Assembly (NCBI GenBank): GCA_902570785.1
Contig: CACFZK010000001.1
Span: forward strand, 1 to 64,000
Origin: an uncultured Pelagibacteraceae bacterium
GTDB taxonomy: Bacteria; Pseudomonadota; Alphaproteobacteria; Pelagibacterales; Pelagibacteraceae
Length of the DNA stretch: 64,000 nt
Direction of reading: 5' to 3'
The first letter of the stretch is position 1, and each line of letters begins with the position of its first letter. The translations under genes and the position numbers were made by a program. Below, in pieces: positions 30,845 through 40,244 of this stretch. The notes beneath the pieces were generated by a model, which searched no databases, was not told where the DNA came from, and worked only from the letters and a program-made list of their open reading frames with translations.

Positions 30845-31100
30845 ATTTCAAATTAAAGTTTGGAAATATCTGCTTACAATTCCCAAAGGCACTGTAAAAA
30901 CCTATAAACAGGTGGCGATAGCAATAAATAGCCCCTACTCAGCTAGAGCTGTTGGCAATGCAGTCGGTAAAAACCCCTATGCACCTAGAATACCCTGTCA
31001 TAGAGTTATAAAATCTAATGGATCGCTAGGTGGTTACTCAGGTTTAGGGGGTATAAAAACTAAGAAAAAACTGCTCAAAAAAGAAGGTTTTTTACTCTAG
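30825..31100 (+). CDS. ogt: MGMT-family protein, catalytic domain only (start re-set from 30783)
   Basis: GTEFQIKVWKYLLTIPKGTVKTYKQVA, NPYAPRIPCHRVIKSNGSLGGYSGG-like. Confidence 0.88.
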   Translation: MKLKGTEFQIKVWKYLLTIPKGTVKTYKQVAIAINSPYSARAVGNAVGKNPYAPRIPCHRVIKSNGSLGGYSGLGGIKTKKKLLKKEGFLL

Positions 31101-31162
31101 AAGTAAGCAATACCAACGTTTTTTGCAATCTGAGGATGTATTTATATAATAATTAAGGTTTT

Positions 31163-31246
31163 ATGCAGTATATTATGGTCTATAAGGCCAAACGCTCAAA
31201 ATAGGCCTATATATGGCCCATTAAATGCTATATTCCAATACTGCAT
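31163..31246. repeat. Long imperfect inverted-repeat element (candidate structured RNA or MITE-like remnant)
   Basis: ATGCAGTAT (31163-31171) / ATACTGCAT (31238-31246) perfect outer arms, internal AGGCC/GGCCT and repeated GGCC. Confidence 0.5.
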
Positions 31247-31476
31247 TGCTTAAAATTATCTATCGATAAAAGCTTCTTTAAAGCAACCAAAATCCTGATT
31301 TTTCTGAACTTTCTGTAGAAATATTTTACAAAAACCCTCTATTTACTGATCTTTCTTTAGATATGAGCATTAACCTAACAAAAATCGTCATAAATACAGA
31401 GTTTTTAAACTATATTTACCATCCAATTTATTGATTGCAATATTATTCAATTAAAACAATAGAATACAATTAATAA

Positions 31477-31495
31477 TTAAAGTAAAACTTTAATA
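31477..31495. terminator. Hairpin ATTAAAGT-AAA-ACTTTAAT downstream of AEC-transporter gene (weak terminator candidate)
   Basis: Perfect 8-bp dyad with 3-nt loop; AT-rich. Confidence 0.25.
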
Positions 31496-31515
31496 AATAG
31501 GACAGCTATTATTAC

Positions 31516-32415
31516 TTAATTAAAGAACCTTAAAGCGATATAAACTACTATAGGAATAGTTATAAAAGACATTAGTGTCGATGATACAATCACGCTAGCG
31601 ATATTGTCTACTGCCCTCTTCTTAGAATACATGGATCCAACTAAATAAGTAAGCACAGCGCTAGGCATAGCAGATTGGATTAATAGAACACCGGCCATGA
31701 AGCCATCTAAATTGAGAAATTTAATTGCGGCAAATCCGATTATTGGTCCAAGAACAACCCTAACTGCACCAAGTATTGTAGCATGTGTCCAGGAAACTAC
31801 TTTTAATCTTGTAAGGGCTACACCTAAAGCCATTAGAACTAAAAATATTGTAGTGTAAGTAAGTAAAAAAGTTGTATTTTCTAAATAACCTGGAACATCC
31901 CATTCAAAATAAAGAAATATAATAGATACTAAGATTCCGTATATTGGACCATTCTTAACTAAAATCATAAAGGAGAATTTTTTACTTGCTAGAAATATAC
32001 CAATAGTAAAATGTAATAATATAATTACTGATGCTATAGCTGAGGCTACTCCTAACCCAGCTGTTCCATAAGCAAATAAACAAATAGGAACTCCCATGTT
32101 ACCAGTGTTTGGCAAAAACATTGGTGGAAGTTCTGTTATTGGATCTTTCTTAAGAAGAATTAAAAATACAAAACCAATAGCGGCAAATATTCCCAAAATA
32201 ATTACAGCGTATAAAAAATATTCAGCAAATATTTCTAAGGTAACACCTGTTGTTGTGATTGTGTAAAATATCATTGCTGGAGTACCTATAGTTCCAGCAA
32301 AATTTGTAATAAATTTGGTATTAAATTTAGAATCTTTTTTACCTATATAGTAACCAATACCAATAATAAAAAAAACTGGAAAAAGTACATCTATTAATTT
32401 GAGGTAGAGTTCCAT
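31516..32415 (-). CDS. AEC (auxin efflux carrier) family transporter
   Basis: Multi-TM; FFIIGIGYYIGKK, NTGNMGVPICLFAYG, IQSAMPSAVLTYLVG. Confidence 0.88.
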   Translation of the reverse strand: MELYLKLIDVLFPVFFIIGIGYYIGKKDSKFNTKFITNFAGTIGTPAMIFYTITTTGVTLEIFAEYFLYAVIILGIFAAIGFVFLILLKKDPITELPPMFLPNTGNMGVPICLFAYGTAGLGVASAIASVIILLHFTIGIFLASKKFSFMILVKNGPIYGILVSIIFLYFEWDVPGYLENTTFLLTYTTIFLVLMALGVALTRLKVVSWTHATILGAVRVVLGPIIGFAAIKFLNLDGFMAGVLLIQSAMPSAVLTYLVGSMYSKKRAVDNIASVIVSSTLMSFITIPIVVYIALRFFN

Positions 32416-33419
32416 TAAACTCTTACATCAGATTTTTTTACTTTTCTCAAGGGTTTGTTAAAATTTATTGCTTTTTCAAATTCATTCAAACGTTTATAAA
32501 TTGATCTTAGCTCAGTTATACGAGTCCAATTTTGTAAAAATAATGAAAAACTACTTTGAACTTCTCTGAAAGCACTTGATGTTTGTATTAAAACACCTAA
32601 AGTCATAGCACCAGTAAATAAACCTGGCCCCATTAGTAAATATGGAACTATTATCATTGTTTGATTGTACATTATTAACCATAAGTCAAAATAACCGTAA
32701 TGTAAAAAAAGTCTGTGATAATTAAATTTAATTCCAGAAAAAAGCTCTAAAATTGTTGGAGGTTTTGCGTAATTTGCTCTATCGTCTTCTCCGTAAACCA
32801 GTTCTTTTCTAAATGCTGCTTCCACTTTTTGATTATTGTATTCTAAACCTGGTAATTTTATACCAACCAACCAACTAATAACTAAACCACCCAAACTTGC
32901 AGTTAATGATACCCAAACTAAGGAACCGGAAATATCTTTAAAAAAAGGAATAACAACATTGGATGATAGACCCCATAATATTGGTATAAAAGCTATCAGT
33001 AGCATTATTGCTCTAACAACTTGTAATCCTAAACTTTCAACAATTTTAGCAAAATTCATGCAATCTTCCTGGATTCTTTGAGATGCTCCCTCGACTTTGG
33101 CATCAACCTTTTTCCAATAAGGCATATAAGAGAAAGTCATTGCCTCTCTCCATCTAAAAGCCCAAAGTCTAGTAAAGTAGTTTGTAATTGTGTAAATTAT
33201 TACATATGGAATGGCTAATTTCATAAATAAGATAATCCCGTCATAAAATTCAGAGATATCTCTTTCAGTAGCTTTCTGAAGTAAGTCGTAAAATCCCTTG
33301 TACCACTCATTAATTTTAACATCTATCCAAGTTTGGGATAAAAGTGATAAAAATATAAAAAAGGCCCCACCCCATGACCACAAAAGCCATCTTCTTTCAG
33401 TAAAAAAACTTCTCCACAT
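32415..33419 (-). CDS. SbmA/BacA-like transporter
   Basis: SQTWIDVKINEWYKGFYDLLQKA, YFTRLWAFRWREAMTFSYMPYW, ASQRIQEDC. Confidence 0.85.
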   Translation of the reverse strand: MWRSFFTERRWLLWSWGGAFFIFLSLLSQTWIDVKINEWYKGFYDLLQKATERDISEFYDGIILFMKLAIPYVIIYTITNYFTRLWAFRWREAMTFSYMPYWKKVDAKVEGASQRIQEDCMNFAKIVESLGLQVVRAIMLLIAFIPILWGLSSNVVIPFFKDISGSLVWVSLTASLGGLVISWLVGIKLPGLEYNNQKVEAAFRKELVYGEDDRANYAKPPTILELFSGIKFNYHRLFLHYGYFDLWLIMYNQTMIIVPYLLMGPGLFTGAMTLGVLIQTSSAFREVQSSFSLFLQNWTRITELRSIYKRLNEFEKAINFNKPLRKVKKSDVRV

Positions 33420-33420
33420 A

Positions 33421-33705
33421 TTAATCTTTCAAAAAATTGTCCGAGTATGATTTAATTATAAAATCTGACTTCTTTGGCTCAATAACTTCATAAAGTAATT
33501 TGTTGTTTTTGGCATACTCGACGGCTTTATCTTTGGTAGTAAACTCCAAAATAACCTCTCCTATAGTATCATCACTAGACTCCCATCCCATAAGTGGGTT
33601 TGTAACATCGTGCCTAGTTTCAAACTTTAATACCCATTTTTTAGTTTTGCCTCTGCCGGATTGCATGGCTGTTTTAGATGGAATGTAAATTTTTGCTTTT
33701 TTCAT
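33421..33705 (-). CDS. ETC complex I subunit / NDUFS4-like protein
   Basis: AKIYIPSKTAMQSGRGKTKKWVLKFE...NPLMGWESSDDT...VILEFTTKDKAVEYAKNN. Confidence 0.88.
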   Translation of the reverse strand: MKKAKIYIPSKTAMQSGRGKTKKWVLKFETRHDVTNPLMGWESSDDTIGEVILEFTTKDKAVEYAKNNKLLYEVIEPKKSDFIIKSYSDNFLKD

Positions 33706-33706
33706 A

Positions 33707-34813
33707 TTAATTTATTGGTAAATTACAAATTTCTCCTGAAACCAACTTTTCTTCTAATTTAATTTTGAATTTTAACGATTTTTTGCAAAAATCTTTTTTC
33801 ATCATTGCAATTCCTACAACTTTTTTAAATTTAGGTGAAAAAGCGCCCGATCTTAATTGACCAATCACTTTGTTACTTGAGTCAAATAATGGTATTTCTT
33901 CTGATACATCAATTTTATCAATATCAATTTTAACACCCATAAGTTTTCTTTTAATTCCATTGTTCTTAATTTTTATAAGATTCTCTTTACCTAAAAATAC
34001 TATATCAGAATCTAAATCTACATACTTGTCAAAACCGCACTCCAAGGGATTGTCATTATTATCCATGTCACTCCCATAAGAAAGTAACCCACCCTCAATT
34101 CTTTCAGGATGATTTGGTGTACCAGGTTTAAGATTAAATTCCTTGCCGATTTTAAAAAAATGATCATAAAGATCTAAACCGTCACTTACATTTTCAACAT
34201 GAATTTCATAACCTCCTTGTTTTGAAAAACCTGATCTTGATATTAAAAATTTTTTTTTATCAAATTCAAAAAAATTAAATCTAAAGAATTTTAGATCCCT
34301 TATTTTATCTCCAAATATTTTTTTCATTATATCTAAAGACTTAGGCCCCTGAACGGCCAAGGTATCGATTTTAGCCTCAAAAATATTTACATCCATTCTT
34401 TTTACAGATGCTATGCCCTTCGCAAAAAGTAAAACGTCAGAGTCAGCAATGCATACTCTCCATTTATCGTCATTTACTTTATATATAAGTGGATCATTAA
34501 TTAAACCACCATCAGAATCTACCAGTGGTGCATAATAACACTTTCCTATTTTTGAGTCAGATAAATTTCGGCAAGTCATCAGTTGAACCAGCTCGGAAGA
34601 ATCTTTGCCAGAAATTTCGATTTCTCGCTGAACTGAAACATCCCAAATTTGAACATGCTCCTTTAAATGTTTGTATTCTTCTTCGGGTGTAGAAAAAGTA
34701 GTGGGTAATAGCATATGATTATAAACTGTGTAACTTTTAACTCCTTGTTTTTCAATTCTTGAAGTAAAAGGTGTGCCCCTTAATCGTCTCGATCTAGTTA
34801 AAATACTTTTCAT
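33707..34813 (-). CDS. dmdA: DMSP demethylase DmdA or close DmdA-like aminomethyltransferase-family protein
   Basis: YTVYNHMLLPTTF, HLKEHVQIWDVSVQREIEISGKD, ISRSGFSKQGGYEIHVEN, ERIEGGLLSYGSDMDNNDNPLECGFDKYV. Confidence 0.75.
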   Translation of the reverse strand: MKSILTRSRRLRGTPFTSRIEKQGVKSYTVYNHMLLPTTFSTPEEEYKHLKEHVQIWDVSVQREIEISGKDSSELVQLMTCRNLSDSKIGKCYYAPLVDSDGGLINDPLIYKVNDDKWRVCIADSDVLLFAKGIASVKRMDVNIFEAKIDTLAVQGPKSLDIMKKIFGDKIRDLKFFRFNFFEFDKKKFLISRSGFSKQGGYEIHVENVSDGLDLYDHFFKIGKEFNLKPGTPNHPERIEGGLLSYGSDMDNNDNPLECGFDKYVDLDSDIVFLGKENLIKIKNNGIKRKLMGVKIDIDKIDVSEEIPLFDSSNKVIGQLRSGAFSPKFKKVVGIAMMKKDFCKKSLKFKIKLEEKLVSGEICNLPIN

Positions 34814-35586
34814 TTTTTTAAAAATTCAGCAACCTTTTCTCTCATCTCAAAAGCGTTTTCAAGTATTATCATGTGACCACAATCTTTAATGATATGTGTT
34901 TTTGACCCAGGTATTAACCCTGAAAATTCCTTGCCTTTATCTAGCTTTATCATTTTGTCAAGCTCACCAAAAACGAAAAAAGTTGGGCATTTGATTTTTT
35001 TTATACTGCTGATTCCATTTTTATAGTTATTACAAGCGATAAGGTCTATTGCCAAAACTTCGCGGATTTCTCTAGACGAATTTAAAATCTTTTGAAGTGG
35101 GTTTCCTCCAAGAAATTGCTTAGAATATCCATATCCCCATTTCATCATTAAATTTATTGACTCAAAATCTCCTGCGTTTGCAAGATCTATTAAACTTTTA
35201 TTTACTGGTATTTGATATGAACCGGCAACAAAAATTAAATTTTTAATATTATCAGGGAATTTATTTGCATATTCTATAGCCACTAAACAACCCTGTGAAT
35301 GTCCTAATATTGTTAACTCTTTTATACCAATTACATTAACAACTTTGTTAAGCCAATCAGCCATTTCCTCTATTGATTTAAGAGAGGAACCTTCTGAGTT
35401 GCCATGGCCCGGTAAATCAAGTGCAAAAACATTAAATCCTTCATCAGCAAGATATTGATCAGTTAGAGACCAAACAACATGAGATTGACCGCTTCCATGA
35501 AGTAATATTATAGAATGTTTGTTTTTATCAAAAGTTTGACCAATATCTGAGGAGAAAACTTTTTTATTTTCTACTTCAAAAATCAT
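34810..35586 (-). CDS. Alpha/beta hydrolase
   Basis: ILLHGSGQSHVVW, LDLPGHGNSEG, LGHSQGCLVAIEYA. Confidence 0.9.
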   Translation of the reverse strand: MIFEVENKKVFSSDIGQTFDKNKHSIILLHGSGQSHVVWSLTDQYLADEGFNVFALDLPGHGNSEGSSLKSIEEMADWLNKVVNVIGIKELTILGHSQGCLVAIEYANKFPDNIKNLIFVAGSYQIPVNKSLIDLANAGDFESINLMMKWGYGYSKQFLGGNPLQKILNSSREIREVLAIDLIACNNYKNGISSIKKIKCPTFFVFGELDKMIKLDKGKEFSGLIPGSKTHIIKDCGHMIILENAFEMREKVAEFLKK

Positions 35587-36392
35587 TTATCTTGCCAATT
35601 AGGATTTCTTTTATTTATAAAGGCATCTATACCCTCTTCAGCATCAATTTTAAGCATATTCTCAACCATTACGTTGGACGCATAATCATAAGCTTCGGAT
35701 AAGCTCATGTTTATTTGATTATAAAAAGCTTGTTTGCCAATTTTCAGTGTCATAGCTGATTTCTTAGAAATTTTTAAAGCTTTTTCTAGCACAATGCTCC
35801 CAAGATCATTATCATTTATAACTTCATTAATTAAACCAATTTCAGCAGCTTTTTTAGAAGAAATTAGATCTCCATTCAAAAGCATTTCCATAGAATGTTT
35901 GTTCGAAACTGTTCTTGATAGGGCCACCATTGGCGTTGAACAAAATAGTCCGATATTAACACCAGGTGTTGCAAATCTAGATGATGTTCCTGCATAAGCT
36001 AAATCACAACTTGCAACTAATTGACAACCAGCTGCAGTAGCAGTACCAGAAACTTCGGCAATTATAGGCTTTGGATTGTTAATAATTGATTGCATTAGTT
36101 TTGAACATTTTAACATCACTTTTTTAAAATAGTCTCTGCCCTTATCAGAATTATCACGCCCTTTTTTTAATTGTTTTAAATCATGTCCTGCAGAAAATGT
36201 TTTGCCCTCAGCTGAAATAATAATCACTCGTATAGATTTATCATTAACAGATTTATCTAAAACAGACTGAATAGCTGACATCATCTCCTCTGACAAAACA
36301 TTGTGTTGTGAAGGGTTATTTAAAGTAATTCGAAGAATACAGTTAGAGTGGATTGAAGTTTTGACAAGTTGATTATTCATTGAACCGTTCAT
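35583..36392 (-). CDS. Crotonase-fold protein (ECHDC3-like), canonical Glu pair replaced
   Basis: ISAEGKTFSAGHDLKQL, ATAAGCQLVASCDLAYA, FATPGVNIGLFCSTPMVALSR. Confidence 0.85.
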   Translation of the reverse strand: MNGSMNNQLVKTSIHSNCILRITLNNPSQHNVLSEEMMSAIQSVLDKSVNDKSIRVIIISAEGKTFSAGHDLKQLKKGRDNSDKGRDYFKKVMLKCSKLMQSIINNPKPIIAEVSGTATAAGCQLVASCDLAYAGTSSRFATPGVNIGLFCSTPMVALSRTVSNKHSMEMLLNGDLISSKKAAEIGLINEVINDNDLGSIVLEKALKISKKSAMTLKIGKQAFYNQINMSLSEAYDYASNVMVENMLKIDAEEGIDAFINKRNPNWQDK

Positions 36393-36395
36393 AAA

Positions 36396-36845
36396 TTAAT
36401 TTATTTTTACTTTAACTTCTTTGGAAAGTGAATTTGATATAAAGCAATATCGATGAGCTCTATCTTGTACCTCTTTCATTTTTAAATTATCAACAGAGAA
36501 ACCGTTAGAAAACTCTACTTTTGGATTAAGTTCGATTTCAGTAACAGACATTAAACCTTTAAGATTTTTACCTAATTTTGCTACAGCCGTATCTTTATAG
36601 GATTTTACGGGCCATTTCATTTTGGCTGCTAACGCTAAAAAAGTCATCATGTGGCAACTACTTAAAGATGCTGCTAAAGTTTGTTCAGGATTAGTATTTA
36701 ATTCGTTCCCCCTCCAATCAGGTGCAGAATCTGCAATGATTTTTGTGTTTGGTGTAAATGTAATTTCATGTTGATTTGAATACTTTCCTGGGGACATATC
36801 TCCATTTTCGAGTTTCCAAATAAGATCAATTGATATTTTTGACAT
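36396..36845 (-). CDS. OsmC family protein
   Basis: NPEQTLAASLSSCHMMTFLALA, AHRYCFISNSL. Confidence 0.88.
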   Translation of the reverse strand: MSKISIDLIWKLENGDMSPGKYSNQHEITFTPNTKIIADSAPDWRGNELNTNPEQTLAASLSSCHMMTFLALAAKMKWPVKSYKDTAVAKLGKNLKGLMSVTEIELNPKVEFSNGFSVDNLKMKEVQDRAHRYCFISNSLSKEVKVKIN

Positions 36846-36852
36846 TTCAGGA

Positions 36853-38487
36853 TTAATTAAGATTTTTTGCTTTTTTTCTCAGTTCAAACTTTTGAATTTT
36901 TCCTGTCGAAGTTTTCGGCAATTCACAGAATTCAACTTTTTTTGGAACTTTAAATCCTGCTAGTGTTTCTTTACAAAAAGAAATTAACTCTTTTTCGGTA
37001 ACCTTTTTATCTTTAACGGTCTCTATAAAAGCGCATGGTACTTCACCCCATTTTTCGTCTGGTTTGGCTACTACAGCTGCAATAGATACCGATGGGTGTT
37101 TTGCCAAGGTATTTTCTATCTCTATTGAAGATATATTTTCACCTCCTGAAATAATTATATCTTTTGATCTATCTTGAATTTTTACATATCCGTCTTCATG
37201 CATAACTGCTAAATCACCAGAATGAAACCAGCCACCTTTCATTGCTTTGTCCGTTGAATCTTTATCTTTAAAATAACCTTTCATTACAACATTTGCCCTT
37301 ATCATTATTTCACCAATAGTTTTCCCATCTCTTGGAACCTCTTTCATGGTTTCAGGATCCATAATTGTTACACCTTCGGTGTTTGGATATCTTACACCTT
37401 GTCGTGCTTTTATCTCATTTTTTTTCTCTTCATCAAAATTATTCCAAGTATCATTCCAGGCACACTGTGTTACGTGACCATAAGTTTCGGTTAATCCATA
37501 AACATGCATTACATCAAAACCAAGAGCTTCCATTTTCTTAAAAATTATACTTGGTGGAGGAGCACCCGCTGTTAATACAGAGACTTTATGCTTTAATTTT
37601 TTTCTTTCACTTTCAGAAGCCCCAGTAATCATATTTAAAACAATTGGAGCGCCACCAAAATGAGTAATATTATATTTATCTATTAATTCAAAAATTTTTT
37701 TTATATCAATATTGCGTAAACAAATTGTACGACCATTTAACATAGGTACTGTCCAAGGATAACCCCAGCCATTACAATGAAACATAGGAACGACGGTTAA
37801 AAAATTTAATCTGTTTGGCATATTCCAAGCAGCTGCACTACCTGTTGACATTAAATATGATCCTCTATGGTGATAAACCACTCCTTTTGGATTTCCGGTT
37901 GTACCGGAAGTGTAACTTAACGATATTGCTTGCCACTCATCATCTGGCATCTTCCATTGATAAGTATCATCACCTGTTTTTAAAAATGTTTCGTACTCTA
38001 AGTCACCAATTTTTTCTGTTTTTGATTTATCAGCATGCTTATCGACAATATCAATTATAGTAATTTTATTTTCAAATGATTTTAATGCTTTTTTAACTTC
38101 TTTGTGGAGCTGTCTATCTACAACTAAAACTTTAGCATCGCTGTGATTTAAAATATAAGCAATAGTCTTTGCATCTAATCGAATATTTATAGTATTTAAA
38201 ACAGCACCAGTCATAGGAACAGAGTAATGAGCCTCAAAAATTTCAGGAGTGTTAAAAGCTAAGAAGGAAACTGTATCCCCTTTTTTAATTCCAATTTTTT
38301 CTAAAGCACTAGCAAACTTCACGCATCTATTATAAACCTGAGTCCATGTATATTTTCGATCCTCATAAATTAGTGCTTCATATGTTGGATATATGTCTTT
38401 AGCTCTTTGTAAAAATGATAGTGGTGTGAGTGGTACAAAATTCGCTTTATTTTTATTTAGATTTGTTTCGTAATGACTCATTATCAA
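36853..38487 (-). CDS. dmdB: Acyl-CoA ligase (AMP-forming), DmdB-like
   Basis: SLSYTSGTTGNPKGVVYHHRG, HVYGLTETYGHVT, GWFHSGDLAVMHEDGYVKIQDRSKDIIISGGENIS; co-directional with dmdA-like gene. Confidence 0.78.
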   Translation of the reverse strand: MIMSHYETNLNKNKANFVPLTPLSFLQRAKDIYPTYEALIYEDRKYTWTQVYNRCVKFASALEKIGIKKGDTVSFLAFNTPEIFEAHYSVPMTGAVLNTINIRLDAKTIAYILNHSDAKVLVVDRQLHKEVKKALKSFENKITIIDIVDKHADKSKTEKIGDLEYETFLKTGDDTYQWKMPDDEWQAISLSYTSGTTGNPKGVVYHHRGSYLMSTGSAAAWNMPNRLNFLTVVPMFHCNGWGYPWTVPMLNGRTICLRNIDIKKIFELIDKYNITHFGGAPIVLNMITGASESERKKLKHKVSVLTAGAPPPSIIFKKMEALGFDVMHVYGLTETYGHVTQCAWNDTWNNFDEEKKNEIKARQGVRYPNTEGVTIMDPETMKEVPRDGKTIGEIMIRANVVMKGYFKDKDSTDKAMKGGWFHSGDLAVMHEDGYVKIQDRSKDIIISGGENISSIEIENTLAKHPSVSIAAVVAKPDEKWGEVPCAFIETVKDKKVTEKELISFCKETLAGFKVPKKVEFCELPKTSTGKIQKFELRKKAKNLN

Positions 38488-40244
38488 TTAAAATTAGATT
38501 TCATCATAGTATCACTGCCAGTAATAGCTGATAAATAATGGCTCTGAACTCTTGGAAGGATTTTATCAAAGTAATATTTTGCAGTATTTATTTTATCTTC
38601 ATAAAAAGTTTTATTTTCTTTGAGTTTGGAGTGGCTTACCTTCAATATTTTTAACCATGAGTGAGCGAGAGCTATATATCCAAGAACCTTTAGATAATCA
38701 TTACAGGCTGCGCTTACATCGTCTTTTGATGATTTGTTTTTCTCACCAAGCCATAGTGTAAAATTATTTAGTAATTCTAAATACTTAAAAAATTTATCAG
38801 CAAATAAAGAAAGTTTATTGTCTTTTGCAAAATCTTTTACTTCATTTGAAAGTTGAGCAATATACTTTTCAAAAATTTTGTTATTTAAAATTTTTCTATA
38901 AACAAGATCAATAGCTTGAACAGAATTTGTGCCTTCATAAATAGGTGTTATTCTATTATCTCTAAATAATTGTTCGATTCCTTGATCCTTAGTGTAACCA
39001 TAACCTCCAAAAACTTGAATTGCATCATTTGTGATTTCCATTCCAATATCAGTAAAAAAGGATTTAATTATAGGAGTCATTAAAGCAACTATTTCATCAG
39101 CATTAGTTTTTATTTTTTTATCTGGATGGTTTAAACTAACATCTATTTGCTGAGAAACCCAAAAGGCTAAAGATCTCTGGCCTTCAATTAAAGATTTCAT
39201 GTTCATTAAGCTTCTTCTAATATCTGCATGCTTAATAATTATATCTGCCTCACCGTTCTTGCTATTATTTGCCTTGCCTTGTTTCCTCTCTTTTGCATAA
39301 GCTAACGCGTTTTGATAAGCTGTTTCAGAAATACCAAGACCTTGTATACCTACAACTATTCTCTCTAAATTCATCATTGTGAACATGGAACTAAGTCCTT
39401 TATTTTCTGGTCCAATCATAAAGCCTGTTGCTTCATCAAAATTCAAAACACAAGTTGGAGATCCTTTAATTCCCATTTTAGTTTCTATAGACGCGGTGTT
39501 AACACCATTTCGAGGTCCGACTGAACCGTTATCATTAACAACAAATTTAGGAACTAAAAATAAGCTAATTCCTTTTGTTCCAGAAGGTGAACCAGGAATT
39601 CTGGCTAAGACAAGATGGATAATGTTTTCTGTTAAATCGTGGTCACCTGAAGTAATAAATATTTTTTGACCTGAAATCTTATAAGAATTATCTTTTTGTT
39701 TAACAGCCTTAGTTTTTAATAAACCTAGATCAGTGCCACAGTGAGATTCCGTTAAACACATCGTCCCACTCCACTTACCCTCAACCATTTTTGGTAAATA
39801 CTTATCTTTTATTTTTTGATCTGCATGATGAAGAATGCAGTTATACGCGCCTATACTCAATTCACTATATAACTTAAAAGATAAACTAGCTGATGAAAGC
39901 ATTTCCTCAAAAAAAGTACTTACTGTTTTTGGCATACCTTGGCCACCATATTTAGGATCGCAAGATAAGGAAGTCCAGCCATCGTCAATAAACTTTTTAT
40001 ATGCCTCTTTATAACCCGGTGGTGATCTAACAATACCATTTTCATAAACGCATGGCTTTTCATCACCTATTTTAGCAAGCGGTAAAACAATTTCCTGATT
40101 TATTTTTGCTGCCTGTTCCAATATATCTTTTACTAAATCAGAATTAATTTCTTTATATTTATCAATTTCATTATAGTTTTTATTGTCTTTAAGATTATTG
40201 AATAAAAACATCATTTCATCCACTGGTGCGTTATAAGTTGTCAT
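38484..40244 (-). CDS. dmdC: Acyl-CoA dehydrogenase, DmdC-like (~586 aa)
   Basis: GTMCLTESHCGTDLGLLKTKA, VFGGYGYTKDQGIEQLFRDNRITPIYEGTNSVQAIDL. Confidence 0.75.
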   Translation of the reverse strand: MTTYNAPVDEMMFLFNNLKDNKNYNEIDKYKEINSDLVKDILEQAAKINQEIVLPLAKIGDEKPCVYENGIVRSPPGYKEAYKKFIDDGWTSLSCDPKYGGQGMPKTVSTFFEEMLSSASLSFKLYSELSIGAYNCILHHADQKIKDKYLPKMVEGKWSGTMCLTESHCGTDLGLLKTKAVKQKDNSYKISGQKIFITSGDHDLTENIIHLVLARIPGSPSGTKGISLFLVPKFVVNDNGSVGPRNGVNTASIETKMGIKGSPTCVLNFDEATGFMIGPENKGLSSMFTMMNLERIVVGIQGLGISETAYQNALAYAKERKQGKANNSKNGEADIIIKHADIRRSLMNMKSLIEGQRSLAFWVSQQIDVSLNHPDKKIKTNADEIVALMTPIIKSFFTDIGMEITNDAIQVFGGYGYTKDQGIEQLFRDNRITPIYEGTNSVQAIDLVYRKILNNKIFEKYIAQLSNEVKDFAKDNKLSLFADKFFKYLELLNNFTLWLGEKNKSSKDDVSAACNDYLKVLGYIALAHSWLKILKVSHSKLKENKTFYEDKINTAKYYFDKILPRVQSHYLSAITGSDTMMKSNFN

